Of a stretch of 64,000 nt of DNA, positions 42,815 through 53,870 are shown in pieces. The DNA comes from Prorocentrum cordatum. Its lineage: Eukaryota; Sar; Dinophyceae; Prorocentrales; Prorocentraceae. Every line of letters starts with the position of its first letter. Position 1 is the stretch's first letter. The position numbers and the translations under genes are program-made. The stretch is from the NCBI GenBank assembly GCA_963575745.1, contig CAUYUJ010013803.1, positions 190,427 through 254,426 of the forward strand, read 5' to 3'. Under the pieces are notes generated by a model. That model had not been told where the DNA came from. It saw nothing but the letters and a program-made list of their open reading frames with translations, and searched no databases.

Positions 42815-42950
42815 CGCGTTGACTGTAGATTGGACTTCCGCCCGCCCCCTAAAGAGGAGGGAAGAGGGGAAGCCACTCGATCATGGAAGCAGGAAGGCGC
42901 CCAAGGTAGATTGGGACCTGGGAATCCAGGAATACCTACTTGTTCTCCAA
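42815..42950 (+). repeat. Dispersed repeat R3, copy 1
   Basis: Matches 62610-62745 over about 130 bases. Shared text includes CTTCCG.CCGCC, GGAAGAGGG, CCACTCGA/CCGCTCGA, AAGGCGCC and ATTGGGA.CTGGG.ATCCAG. The palindromic element at 42961 follows directly, whereas a different small element follows the second copy. Confidence 0.7.
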
Positions 42951-42960
42951 GTTTCGAAGC

Positions 42961-43356
42961 TAGAGGCTTCCAACATAGGGTCCGAGCGGATGAGGTCGGT
43001 AGACCGCACCGCATCGCCGAGGTATCCCAGGTGCATGTTAGCGTGGAGAAAGTCTGGCTCCACATGAGCGGCGATCAAAAACGGGTCTTACGCGAGATGG
43101 CATGGCTACCTTCCGCCGCGGCTTACGCGGGCCGCCAGCGCGGCACGCCATAATGGAGACGAGGGCGCTTACGCGCGACCTTACGCGAGCAGAATGCGCG
43201 CCAATGTCGGCGAAGACTACCTCATTTTTTGCGTTGTTCACATGGGGCCGAATGGCCGATGTGTCGCCGATGCATCGCCGATGCGTCGGCGATGCAATGT
43301 CGATGCGGCGCGATCCTCCGACCCTTCCTGCTCCGACCCCATCTGGGAGGCCCAGA
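42961..43356. mobile_element. Palindromic MITE-like element (CATCGGCGATG family), copy 2
   Basis: The left end TAGAGGCTTCCAACATAGGG and CCGCACCGCATCGCCGA match the left arm of copy 1 (14539). The right end (GATGCGGCGCGATCCTCC, CTCCGACCCCATCTGGG) matches its right arm. CATCGCCGATGCGTCGG boxes and CTGGCTCCACAT lie inside. GAAGC outside the left end and GAAAC outside the right could be a mutated 5-bp duplication. This copy is longer, with about 160 extra internal bases. Confidence 0.7.
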
Positions 43357-43384
43357 GAAACGTTGGAGGTCTGAGAGGCGGAGG

Positions 43385-43948
43385 CGACGAATCAAGAGGA
43401 GGAGGAGGGGGAGGAGGAAAGAGGAGAAGGAGGGGGAGAAGGAGGAGGAAAGAGAAGGAGAAAGAGGAGGAGGAGGAGGAGGAGGAGGAAAGAGAATGAG
43501 GAAAAAGGAGGAGAAGGAGGACAGGGAGGAGGGGGAGAAGGAGGAGGAAGAGGAGGCGGAGGAGGAGGAGGAGATGGCGCATTCGCCTTGTCGAGATCCT
43601 GGCGGGCGGCAGCGGGCGATGAGCCTGCTGCGGCCTGCCGGGGGCCGACCAGCCAGGGGCCGGCTCGCGCCCCAGTCGCAGTCGCCATCGATGCAGTCGC
43701 CGCACTCCTCCTCCGCCTCCGCCTCAGCTTCCTCCTCCTCCTCCTCCTCCTCCGCCTCGTCCTCCTCATCCTCATGCTCATCCTCCTCCTCCTTGTCCTC
43801 ATCCTCATCCTCATCCTCGTCCTCCTCCTCGTCATCCTCCTCCTTGTCGTCCTCCGCCTCGTCATTATTCTCCTCCTCCTCCACCTCCTCCTCCTCCTGC
43901 TCCTCATTTTCCTCCTCTTCGCCTCCTCCTCCTCCTCCTCCTTCTCCT
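43385..43948 (+). repeat. (GGA)n tract, GC-rich spacer, then (CTC)n tract
   Basis: GGA/GAG triplets at 43385-43575 and CTC triplets at about 43705-43948 are in opposite orientation around a 130-bp spacer. The region could fold back as a hairpin. Glu- and Ser-rich frames are artefacts. Confidence 0.9.
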
Positions 43949-43950
43949 CC

Positions 43951-44862
43951 ATTCCTTTCCCTTTTTAAATAGTTTCTCCCTGTCGCACCCCGAGGCAAGT
44001 TTTTAGGGCGGGCCTGGCGTTTCACCTGAGACTCCCCCGCCATGTATGACTCTGAAGCGTTAACACTGACAACAGTTTCACAGATGAAGGGCGGGTGGTT
44101 TTCAGAATGCGGCTCTCTCCCTAACGCCGCGCACATTCGTTAAGACAATTCGCAAGAGCTTCACGCATGAAGGGCGGGTCATTTTCAAAATGTGTCTCTC
44201 GCTTTAACGCCGCGCACATTCGTTTTAATCAGTTGCAAGAGTATCACGGATTGAAGGCGGCGGGTGGTTTTCAAAATGTGGCTCTCGCCATCACGCCGCG
44301 CACATTCGTTTTGAAAGTTTGTAAAAAAGTTACGGATTGAGGAAGGGTCGTCTTCATAATGTGGCTCTCGCCTTAGCGCCGCGCACATTCGTTTTAAACA
44401 TTTGCAAGAGTTTCACGGATTGAGGGCAGGTCGTTTTCAAAATGTGTCTCTCGCCTCAGCGCCGCGCACACTTCTTTTAAACATTTGCAAGAGTTTCACG
44501 GATTGAGGGCGGTTCCTTTTTTAAATGTGGCTATCGCCTTCACGCCGCGCACATTCTTTATGAACAGTTGCACCAGTTTCCCGGATTCCCAAGATCAACG
44601 TACCAGAAATTGCGTGTTGGAAGGGTTCAGGATTTTGCGGGCGCAGCAGTTATGTTGATCCGCTGGCTTGAAGGCCAAATAATGGCGTTGCACGATTCTG
44701 GATCGTCAAGAGGCAGCAGTCAGGTTGATACGTGGCGTTGACATCCCGAAAAGAATGTTTTGGCACGCTTCAGGCTCTTCAAACCTTTGTCTTCCAACGA
44801 GGCAGTCCCCTCAATGGAAATCAACCGTTGTATAGGGCCTATGAATTGGGTTTCCACTGGTC
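43951..44862 (+). repeat. Composite dispersed repeat, copy 2
   Basis: The head (CTGTCGCACCCCGAGG at about 43981) is followed by roughly six 83-86-bp monomers (44085-44580) with TGGCTCTCGCC, GCCGCGCACATTCGTT and TTTCACGGATTGAGGGC. The tail has CGTACCAGAAATTGCG, GCAGCAGTCAGGTTGAT and GGCACGCTTCAGG, ending CACTGGTCCTCC at a CTC array. It is the same order and orientation as copies 1 and 3. Confidence 0.8.
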
Positions 44863-45138
44863 CTCCTCCTCCTCCTCCTCATCCTCCTCCTACTCGTCCA
44901 CTCATCCTCCTCCACCTCCGTCTCCTCCTCCTGCTCCTCCTCCTCCTCCTCCTCTTCCTCGTATTCCTCCTCGTGCGCATCTTCCTCCTCCTTCTTCTTC
45001 TCCTTATCCTCCTCCTCCTCCTCCTCCTCCGTTTCCTCCTCCTCTTCCTCCTCCTCCTCATCCTCCTCCTCATCCTCCTCCCCCTACTCCTACTCGCCCT
45101 CCTCATCCAACTCGTCGCCCTCCATCTCCTCCTCCTGA
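44863..45138 (+). repeat. (CTC)n array
   Basis: CTC/CCT triplets with TCG and CAT interruptions, between the composite repeat and the CAT array. Confidence 0.95.
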
Positions 45139-45144
45139 GCATCC

Positions 45145-45222
<78 letters not shown>

Positions 45223-45245
45223 CAACCATCATGATCATGATCATG

Positions 45246-45282
<37 letters not shown>

Positions 45283-45308
45283 GCATCATCGTCATCAGCA
45301 TCATCATG

Positions 45309-45361
<53 letters not shown>

Positions 45362-45563
45362 GACCATCATCATCATCATCATCATCAGCCGCAGCAGCAT
45401 CATCAGCATCAGCATCAATAGCATCAGCTTCAGCATCAGCATCATCATAAGCAGCAGCAGCATCAGCATCATTATCATCATCGAGATAATCAGCATCATT
45501 ATCACCATCTGCATCACCATCACCATAATCAGCGTACGTCTCACCATCATCATCATCACCACC

Positions 45564-45594
<31 letters not shown>

Positions 45595-45638
45595 TCATAA
45601 TCATCATCACCACCACCATCATCATCATCATCATCACC

Positions 45639-45669
<31 letters not shown>

Positions 45670-46136
45670 GCATCATCATCATCAGCATCATCATCATCGT
45701 CATCATCATTATCATCGTCACCATCATCAGCACCATCGTCATCATCATCACCTCCACCTTTATCATCATCATCATCAGCAGCACCAGCAGCAGCATCATC
45801 AGCAGCATCAGCATCATCACCACCATCACCATCTGTATCAGCATCAGCATAACCATCGTCATCATAATCATTGTCATCAGCATCATGATCATCAGCATCA
45901 GTGTCATCATCATCATCATCAGCAGCAGCACCATCATCATCATCACAATCGAAATCCACACCATCATCTTCACCATCAGAATCACCAGCAACATCATCAT
46001 CCACAACATCAGCAGCTTCATCATCATCATCATCAGCAGCATCATCAGCATAATCAGCATCTCCATCAGCATCATCAGCAGCGTCAGCATCATCATAAGT
46101 TGCAGCAACAACATCATGTTCGGCACCATCAGGATG

Positions 46137-46170
<34 letters not shown>

Positions 46171-46174
46171 CCAC

Positions 46175-46251
<77 letters not shown>

Positions 46252-46720
46252 CAACAATCATCATCACCACCATCATCATCAACAACATCAGCATAATCCG
46301 CATGAACATCATCATACGCATCACCATTATCAGCTGCAGCCTCATTATCATCATCCGGATCAGAATCCTGATAATCATGGTCACCAACATCATCAGCACC
46401 ATCACCAGCACAAGCATCATCATCAGCATCAGCAGCAGCGTCAGCACCAGTATCCTCACCAGCATCCTCCTCATCATCACCACCACCATCACCAGCATCA
46501 GCATCATTACCAGCATCCGCATCATCATGATCAGAATGATAATCAGCATCAGCATCATCGTCAACATGATCGTCATTACCAGCAGCATCAGCGTCAGCAT
46601 CAGCATCAGCATCCGCATCATCATCATCAGCATCATCATCATCAGCATCATCATCAGCATCATCATCATCATCATCATCATCGTCATCATCGTCATCATC
46701 ATGATCATCGTCATCATCGA
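45139..46720 (+). repeat. 1.58 kb (CAT/ATC)n array
   Basis: Nearly continuous CAT triplets with CAC, CAG, CGT and CTT variants. Frames of up to several hundred codons on both strands (poly-Ile, poly-His, poly-Met, poly-Asp) are low-complexity artefacts. The right edge cuts the RT coding region of the second DIRS-like copy. Confidence 0.97.
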
Positions 46721-48130
46721 GAGCCTCTCGGCGGCGGCCCACGCGACGTGACCCAGCACGGCCCGCAGCGCGGAGCCGGTAGTCCAGCGGCGTCGCGGCA
46801 GCGCACCGATCGCCGCGCGCAGCCCCCAGACGATGCGGCCCTTGATGGCGAGCGCCACCCCGCCATGGAGCTGCAGACCAAGAAACTCAACGTCCGGGAA
46901 CGCCTCGACGATCTCGTGGACAACCAGCCCTGCGCGCCTCAGGCTGCTGACAAGCGTGCATAACAGATCGCACGCCGCCTTCGCCGTCACGCCCGCGGCG
47001 GCCACGTTGTCCACGTAGGCGCCGGCGGCCACTGGTGGGGGGGCGCCCTGCTTGACCCCCACTTGGCCGTCTACGATCACGTCAGCCGGGTCGACACCGC
47101 CACGAATCAGGCAAATGGCAGAACCCCCCCGACAACGACGCGGCGCCTATGAGAAACCCATCGACAGCACCAAGACCTCGGCCGCCACGAGCAGCCCGGG
47201 GCTGAAAGGAAGGCCCGTCATCCCTGCCTCCATCAGGAAGGTCGCATCAATCGCGGGCAATGTGAAGTAGTCCTCCATGCCTGCTGGAAGGCGCACGCGA
47301 TAAGAAGCGCACTCCATGTCCGCGGTCGCCACGCACGCGCCCGTCGATGGGACCTCCAGCGAGCCCCAGGTCGACGCTGCAGGCAAATCTCGTCTTCGGA
47401 GGCGGTCGAAAGTGGCAATTTGCGAGACGTGTATCGAATATGACGCGTTGGCTCCCGTTCTTTTCTGGCAAACGAAAAAAAACAAGCCCGCATAGCCCTT
47501 GGGATCCACAGCCTCGGAGAACGAAACCATCCCACGAGAGTAGAGCTTGCCCCAAAACTCAGTGCGCGAGCGCGGGTCACCGAAGAGCTTCCGATCGCAG
47601 TAGGCCCCACGCGGGCGCGCTGACGCATTCAGTCCCTCGGCTTCCTGAGAAGGTCCAAGCATATGGCTCCGCCAGTGCTGCGACCGTTCCTCCTCCGGGC
47701 ATCCGACCAAAGCGGAGACATCCACGGGGCGGCCAGCCGGAGCAGGCCACGATATCAGCTTTCGGTTGCATGGCACAGACGGGCTGGGCTGGGCGCGGCA
47801 TCTCCGTAGATCGACACGCCGTTGAGGAGCTCCTCGAAGGCTCCGTCCTCGCATTCGCGCGCCTCGGCATGCTTGTCGGGCCTCCGACCCAATCGATGCA
47901 GATCGGCGTTCATATTGCACGGGGCCGCGCGCCAGGTCTCGCTGACAGGGCCCCCGAAGCTGCTGCGACAGCCAAAGAGCGAACTCAAAGATGCAATGGC
48001 CTCGTTGAGCCGACGCAGATGGCGTTCACGAAGTGCCTGGCGCCTTTGCGATCTCCGACCGCACGCGCCAGAGAAGGCCGCGTCCGAGGTGACCAGCGGC
48101 AGCGGGAAGATGTCGCGCTGGCGCTCTGCA
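46721..48130 (-). pseudogene. Reverse transcriptase region of a second, truncated DIRS-like element
   Basis: Minus-strand pieces in order: RQRDIFPLPLV and RRLNEAIASLSSLFG (near 48100); LFGDPRSRTEFWGKLYSRG, then GYAGLFFFVCQKRTG (fingers); ACVATADMECASYRVRLP (motif A, Asp in ADMEC); VLVLSMGFS (start of motif B) and a stop at 47147. In another frame come GVDPADVIVDGQ and AAGAYVDNVAAAG (motif C, YVDN), then VEFLGLQLHGG and RAVLGHVAWAAAERLS. The protein text then runs straight into the ATG array at 46720, so RNase H and the recombinase are absent. Motif order and the DN-type motif C match the element at 7.6-13.8 kb, although the sequences are well diverged. Confidence 0.75.
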
Positions 48131-49470
48131 GCCCTGCAGCGGAGGAACTCCGCTGAGCCGGCATTCTCGCCAGGGCTGCCTGCCGGTCTCCCAGACAGCC
48201 CGAAGGCGACGGCTCCATGACTCTGCCGTGGGCGCGCCGCGCCCATCGCCCTTCTTCTTCGGCTTCGGCCTACGAGGTGGATGCTCAGGGCCACCATCAA
48301 CTCCAACTGCGAGAGCGCGTTCTTCACAGGTTTCCCCCCTCTCCTTGGCCATCGCCGCGTCTTTCTGCAGCTGCTGCGGCACGAAGTCACGCAGGAGAGG
48401 AGAAACACAAACATGACCAAGGCCGTGCGAAAGCCTTGGAATCAAGCCCTCGATCACCCCGAAGTCCGTCTCGCTCTCGAAGCGGTGCCTATATCGCTCG
48501 TTCTCGGTCTGGAGGGCCCGCGCCACGAGCTCCATGGTCGCCAGGCTGCTGCTGCGGAGCTGGTCGTAGCGCAGCCCCACCTCCAACAGCCTGCACATGA
48601 ACTCATGGTTCGTGACACTGGGCTCGTCGTCGCCGAGGCAGCCCCCCGCGGGCCACTTCATGCGCCTGGCCAAAGATGCGCCGGCGACCCGATGATGAAG
48701 ATCACAACCCACACCATCGTCCGCGGGCCGGCGATCGGCCAGTCCGCAAACGGTGCCTCCACCAGCTGTTTCACTGCTTCGCCGTACTCGCGATGCCACT
48801 CGCCGCGGATGTCGTAGGCCACCGACATGATCCGCAGGTCAACTCCACGGGCAGCGGCGCCACCCGCCGCGCCCCCCACGGGGGCCGCGGGCACGGCGGC
48901 ACCCGCCGCCTCCGCTGACGGCGCGGCCCCGGGCGCACCCGCGGCGGCAGGGGCTGCCCCCTCCGCGAGCGGCACGGCGGCCGCGGCGGCTGCGGGGGCC
49001 GCGGCGGCCACGAGGGCACCACCCGCTGGCGCTCTCGCAGCGGGAGCGGCGCCGGCCGCAGCGGCGCCTCCCACGCCAGCGCCTCCGAGCGCAGCCGCAA
49101 GGCCACCAACCCCGGCTGCGGCGCCGCCGCCTGCTGGCGGCAAGGCCGCAAGCCCGAGGCCTGGGGCACCGACCGCGAGAGGTCTCCCGCCAACGTTTGG
49201 TACCACCGCCAGCCCTGCGGGCAGCCCCAGCTCCGCATCCACAGCCGCCTGAGCCGCTGCGATCGTCGCCGCCAGCGGCACCGCCCGGAAGCGGTGCTCT
49301 GCGTCGCCGCCCAGGCCCGCTGCAGCGCCACCCGCTGCGCCGCCCGCGCACAACACCACCGCCACGATGCCGGGGCCGCCGAATGGCATCTCTGCCTAGG
49401 CGTCGCCGTCTGGAGTGAGGATCCCGACGGCCCACGGAGGCCCCGCGGCCAGCGCCAGCACGAGCCTCTC
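48131..49470 (-). pseudogene. Gag-like region of the second DIRS-like element
   Basis: An Ala/Gly-rich segment (about 49390-48900) is followed by VDLRIMSVAYDIRGEWHREY, VKQLVEAPFADWPIAGPRT and MVWVVIFI. In a shifted frame come ARRMKWPAGG, NHEFMCRLLEVGLRYDQL, ATMELVARALQTENERYRH, LLRDFVPQQLQKDAAMAKER and a Lys/Arg-rich tail (PRRPKPKKKGDGRG). The YDQL..L...E..AR.LQ..E pattern corresponds to the HERHVLC... / LQTGELVARRIQLVE part of the first copy. It is probably the structural protein. At least one frameshift lies near 48690. Confidence 0.6.
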
Positions 49471-50067
49471 GTGCCACACCCTGCGGCCACCGACCCCGTA
49501 GCGGATCATCATGAAGTCACCGACCTGGCCTCCGATGGTCACGAACGGGTGCGCCATCACGGCGATCGGTCGCGTCTGGCGGGCTCGGGCAGCGGCTGCC
49601 TGCTCGCGAGCCTCGTCCTTGAGACTTAGCGTCGGCGCAGCCGCCGCTGCCTTCGCTGGGCACCCGCTCCGGCGGCTCAGCCACCACTGGCCCGCGGCCC
49701 CGGCGGCAGCCCCCACGATGAACACCAGGACGAGCGAGGAGTACGCCAGGACACACTCCAGCCACCCCAGGGGCTCGACAGCGCCTGCTGGGACGCCGGC
49801 GCCGCAGGACAGCGCGGGCCTGCACAGCGCGCCGCCCACACGATTGCGGCGGTACCTGCTGATCGGAGCGATTCTCCAAAAGGGTGGTCGAGGATAGCCT
49901 GCATCAGCCTTGCACTTTGAGCCCCCCCAACGGCGATGGAGATCATCCCCGTGCGGCCCTCTCACGTTACACCTACGTAAATTGTTGTGAAAACGCACAT
50001 ATATCGTGTGGGGTCCTACCGTCGGGGTATTTTCCCTAGCGTCCAGGACTATCTCAAAGGCCTTCAA
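49396..50067 (-). pseudogene. N-terminal membrane-segment ORF of the second DIRS-like element
   Basis: Contains ALSCGAGVPAGAVEPLGWLE, a hydrophobic span LAYSSLVLVFIVGAAAGAAG, then an Ala-rich helix EQAAAARARQTRP and VWHERLVLALAAG ... ILTPDGDA. The hydrophobic span followed by a TPDGD box parallels the first copy (LFLALLVVG ... LTPDGDRYIE). I see no counterpart of the A1 repeat beyond 50067. Confidence 0.5.
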
Positions 50068-50260
50068 GATCGAGCAAGACTAGCCAAGAGGCCCACAAGA
50101 GGGCCCCAAGACAACTCCAGACAGCCCAAAGCACGGCCCCTAGAGGCGCCCAAGACAGCCCAAGAAGAGCTCAAGACAGCCCATCAAGAGGGGCCAAGAC
50201 AGCCCAACATGGTCCAAAAAACGGCTCACGAGGCGCCGATGACGGCCCAGGATGATCAGC
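50040..50260 (+). repeat. CAAGAGGGCC-type degenerate repeat block, copy 3
   Basis: Units such as CCAAGAGGCCCACAAGAGG and CCCAAGACAGCCC, of the same type as at 26640 and 36778. A short related stretch recurs at 50460-50525 (CCCCCAAGAGGCCCAAGCG). Confidence 0.7.
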
Positions 50261-50279
50261 AACGAAAGGACCCTTAACC

Positions 50280-51149
50280 CTTTGAGACGAGATTTGAGTT
50301 AGGAGGGCAACATTAGGGATGGGGTCTTTTGTTCTGAAGATGTATCGAACCAAACCGCCCAAGTCTATTATCCCTAACGCAGACAGGGGGGGCCCAAGTG
50401 AGGCCACGTCTTCACTGCGTTATTCGGGTTAGGTGATCTTTTATTCTCGATGGCAGGGAGCCCCGGAGGCCCCCAAGAGGCCCAAGCGAGGCCCGTGGAA
50501 GCACCCAAGCGGCCACCGAACGGCCTCAGAGGTACTGCCGTCCAGAGAGGGGGCAGAACGAGAGGCGAGAGGCACCTCGCAGGCGTAGAGAAGGCAGCTC
50601 TTCACACTCTCGGGGCCCTAGATGCCTGTCTTCTGGGCGGCGCCGTCGTAGGTTCCACGGCTGACGGAAGAGCATGAGAACACGACGAACGCCACAGCCG
50701 CGGACGAACGAAGCAAAGATACGAGTCAATCGGAGGAGTCAGAGAGCGGAGGGGGGGGGAACTCGGAAGGTGGGAGGGAGAGGAGGAGGAGGAGGAGGAA
50801 GAGGAGGAAGAAGAGGAGGAGAAGAAAGAGGAGGCACAAGAGAATAATAGCGACACGGTACCCGACTTCGGATGATCGAGCATGATCTCGGCACTCACGG
50901 GCTTTACGGGGTCGGCGGTGTGGCGCAAGACAGCGTAAGAGCTTGCCCTTCCTTCTCATCATCCCCCCCTCCTCCCCATCCTCCTCCTCTTCCTTACCTC
51001 TGACAACCTCCGGATCAACCTTCTCCTCCTCAATATTATCGTACTCATCTTATTCCCGTTTCGTCCTCCCTCACTTCTCCTTTTCCCATGTCAAGAAAAG
51101 CATGTGGCAAATACTGGGCACCAGCTCAGAGAACTAGCACGGAATACCA
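50280..51149. other. No recognisable gene
   Basis: Contains a GGA/AGAGG purine tract (50745-50850) and otherwise unique sequence. Confidence 0.5.
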
Positions 51150-51720
51150 GAAAGACATCATCACCATTACCCCCACCACCATCAGCAGCACCAACATCGC
51201 AACCGCCAGCATCATCACCAGAAACATCTTCAATAACCAAACACACCCATAGCATCATCATCCGCCCTCCGCTTCCCCTTGCCACATTCACCTGTCCTTC
51301 ATCAACCCACCTTGTCCTATAAATGCGAAAGCTGGCCCTCCTCCTCACCATCAACCAGCATGCTTATCACCACCACCACATGCATTTGCATGCTGATTAT
51401 CATGTGTGGATTGGCATTGTAGCATACATGCATCAGCATTGTATTGTGGCGCCCATTATTACATGAATCAACATCAGCATTACAACATGCATCAGCACTG
51501 ACATTGTAGCATGCATTACTATTAAACGAATCAGCATGTTCAACAATAAGATCATCATCGCCGCCATCAGTGTTACCATGCTGCCATCATCAGCATCATC
51601 GTCATCGTCATCCTCATCACCGTCGTCGTCACCGCCATCCTTACCAGCATTTTCAATCACCGTCAACATCCCCACCATCACCATTACCACTATCATCGGC
51701 ATCTCCCCTCACCCCTTGCC
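51150..51720 (+). repeat. Degenerate CAT/CAC-rich region
   Basis: Loose CAT, CAC and ATC triplets. A stretch at 51350-51540 has repeated GCATGCAT and CATCAGCATTGTAG-like words. It is an old, decayed microsatellite. Confidence 0.7.
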
Positions 51721-52914
51721 ATCCCTCATGCTCGACCTCCCCTCCCTCCTCCCTCCCTCTCCTTTTCCTCCTCCTGCGATCCGAAGGTCTCGCGCTTCGC
51801 CCCCGACACCCCCTGCATTTCGCCAGATCCGCGACAAACCAGAAGAGCACCTTCCACGGGGAAACCAACAAATATCGATACCACTACTCCCCTGTCGTCT
51901 CCCGGGGTGCGCTCTGACCGCAACTCAGACCAGGGCCTCCCAGGAAGCCCAGAAAGACGAAAACGAGGCGAGGGCAGCGGTATCAGTCCCTTTTCCCCCT
52001 GATGCAATCCCCTGAACATGAAAGAAACGGATCCTATGGGAAACGGGTCCTGGATCCCAGAGTCAGTCTTCATCCTGAGCCGTTTTCTGACAGTCCCAGA
52101 GGCCAAGGAGGGCCCCGAGACCCCGAAAACGGTGGAAAACCTCAGCTCACGTTTCCCTCAGGACCCGTTTCCTTCAATGACGAACCAAAAACACACACCC
52201 ATGCCCATAGGGGGGACGGAGGGGGCTATGTGCGAGTGTTGTCGGATAGGGACCCGCTCGAACGGGAGCCTCCCCCGCGGTCAGACAAACCGAACCCATA
52301 CCCATAGCCAGTCCTCCTCCCTCCGATCCCCCTGTGGGTCCGGAATACACAATAAACACGGGGTGGTCTCATTTAAGAGGGGTTCTGATTTGAGCTGTCT
52401 TGGAGGGTTCCAGTGGGGCCTGGGCAAAAGACCGCCCTTTCGCGGCTGGTCTGGAGGGGGGTTCTAAAACTGCGCGCCTGGAAGGCTTGTGACCCCATAC
52501 ATTCGATTACGAAGATTGGAGTTTGGGGGTGCGTTGCTCGTTCGTCATTCAAGGCGATCACCCTCTGGGGGCGATGAATTGAATAGGAGGGGGGGCAGAC
52601 AGGTGCACTTCTCGGGCCCAAAAAGCCCTCTTGAGGGCCCCGTTTATTTTCAGCCATCGCTGCCCACCCCGTTATGCGACGCCCATAAGACGAAACTGGG
52701 ACGAGAATAACTTCGGGTGAGGAAAAATCGAGAATCTCTGACATCCAGCGGCTCTGGTACATGTCTCGGGCGCCGCGGCCTCTCTGAGAACATCCCGGAA
52801 CGCTCTGAAACGGATTCATCAGAATGAGGGGGCCGAACGGTCATTAATTGTCCATGGGTGCGTCGCTGAAGTGGCTCGTTGCGCTGTCGCGTTGTTGTTT
52901 GTTTATTTGTTGTC
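51721..52914. other. No recognisable gene
   Basis: Openings on both strands lack domains. A short repeated word GGTCCTGGATCC-like occurs near 52040. Confidence 0.5.
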
Positions 52915-53195
52915 GTCGTCCCACCCGCGACCCACCCGAAACCCACCCTGCGACCCACCCGGCGACCCACCCCGCGACCCACCCCGCGACCCACCCCGCG
53001 ACCCATCCCGACCCAACCCTCGACCCACCCGCGACCCACCCCGCGACCCATCCGCGACCCACCCACGACCCGCCCGCGACCCACTTGCGACCCACCCGCG
53101 ACCCATTTGCAACCCACCCGCGACCCACCCGCGACCCACCCGCGACACATTTGCGACCCACCCGCGACCCACCCGCGGCTTACCCACATTGGCTT
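52915..53195 (+). repeat. 11-bp minisatellite (CCACCCGCGAC unit), copy 2
   Basis: About 24 units with variants (CCACCCTGCGAC, CCACCCCGCGAC, CCATTTGCGAC). Same unit as 33788-34020, same orientation. Confidence 0.92.
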
Positions 53196-53345
53196 AACGA
53201 ACAAATCGGCGCCTGCGGCGGGCTCGTTGGATAATTTGTAAGACTGTGGCGACCGCGGCGTGCTTCTCCAGAGTCCCACAGACTGCCGCCATCCCCTTCT
53301 GCCCCCATCACTGTTACCCGCATCTGCGGGGTGCTACGGTCCTCG
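53196..53345. repeat. Conserved flank of the 11-bp minisatellite, copy 2
   Basis: Shares AAATCGGCGCCTGCGGCGG, GACTGCCGCCATCCCC-like and CTGCGGGGTGCT text with 34021-34140. Confidence 0.75.
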
Positions 53346-53579
53346 TCCCAACCCCGTCCGAACCCAACCACCCCCGTGTTGTGTTCCGTTCGGCCCGGGG
53401 CAGGACGGGGCGCGGGCGCGCGCCTGGAGAGGTTGCTGCAGAAGTCGCGCGTGGGAGGCCACAGGCGCGCGGGCTCGCGCCGAGCTGGCGCGGGGCGAGG
53501 TCCTGCGGACCACCGCCCGGGGCCCTGAACGGCGGGCACGCGCACCTGGAAACCGAAAAAGCTGCAGCGGCGGCGGGCA

Positions 53580-53870
53580 GAGGCGGGAAGAGGAGGAGGA
53601 TGAGGAGGAGGCGGGAGAAGGAGGAGGAGGGGGAGGAGGAAGGGGAGGAGAAGCAGGAGAAGGAACAGGAGGAGGAGGAGGAGGCCGGAAGTGGCGGGAG
53701 GAGAAGGAAGAGGAGGAGGAGCATGAGGAAGAGGAGGAGGAACAGGGACAGGAGGAAGAAAAGGCGGGAAGAGCAAAAGGCGGGAGGAGGAGGAGGAGGA
53801 GCAGGAGGAGGAGGAGGACGAGGACGAGGACTGTGGCGAGGAGGAAAAGAATGAAGGGCGGAGAATGAGG
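53580..53870 (+). repeat. GGA/GAG-rich tract
   Basis: Imperfect GGA triplets. Glu/Arg-rich plus-strand and Leu/Pro/Ser-rich minus-strand frames are artefacts. The 230 bases before it are GC-rich and unrecognised. Confidence 0.92.

Noticed and set aside
43222-44136. Glu/Asp-rich acidic protein of 304 codons
   Set aside because: Encoded entirely by CTC/GGA microsatellite on the reverse strand.
44760-47080. Frames of 663 and 733 codons over the CAT array
   Set aside because: Poly-Ile and poly-Met text from ATC/ATG triplets. Only the last ~360 bases of the minus-strand frame (46721-47080) are real RT sequence and are annotated as such.
52650-53241. Gly/Trp/Arg and Pro/Arg/Thr repeat proteins at the 11-bp minisatellites
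   Set aside because: Three 11-bp units make an exact multiple of three, so every frame stays open. There is no unique flanking protein sequence.
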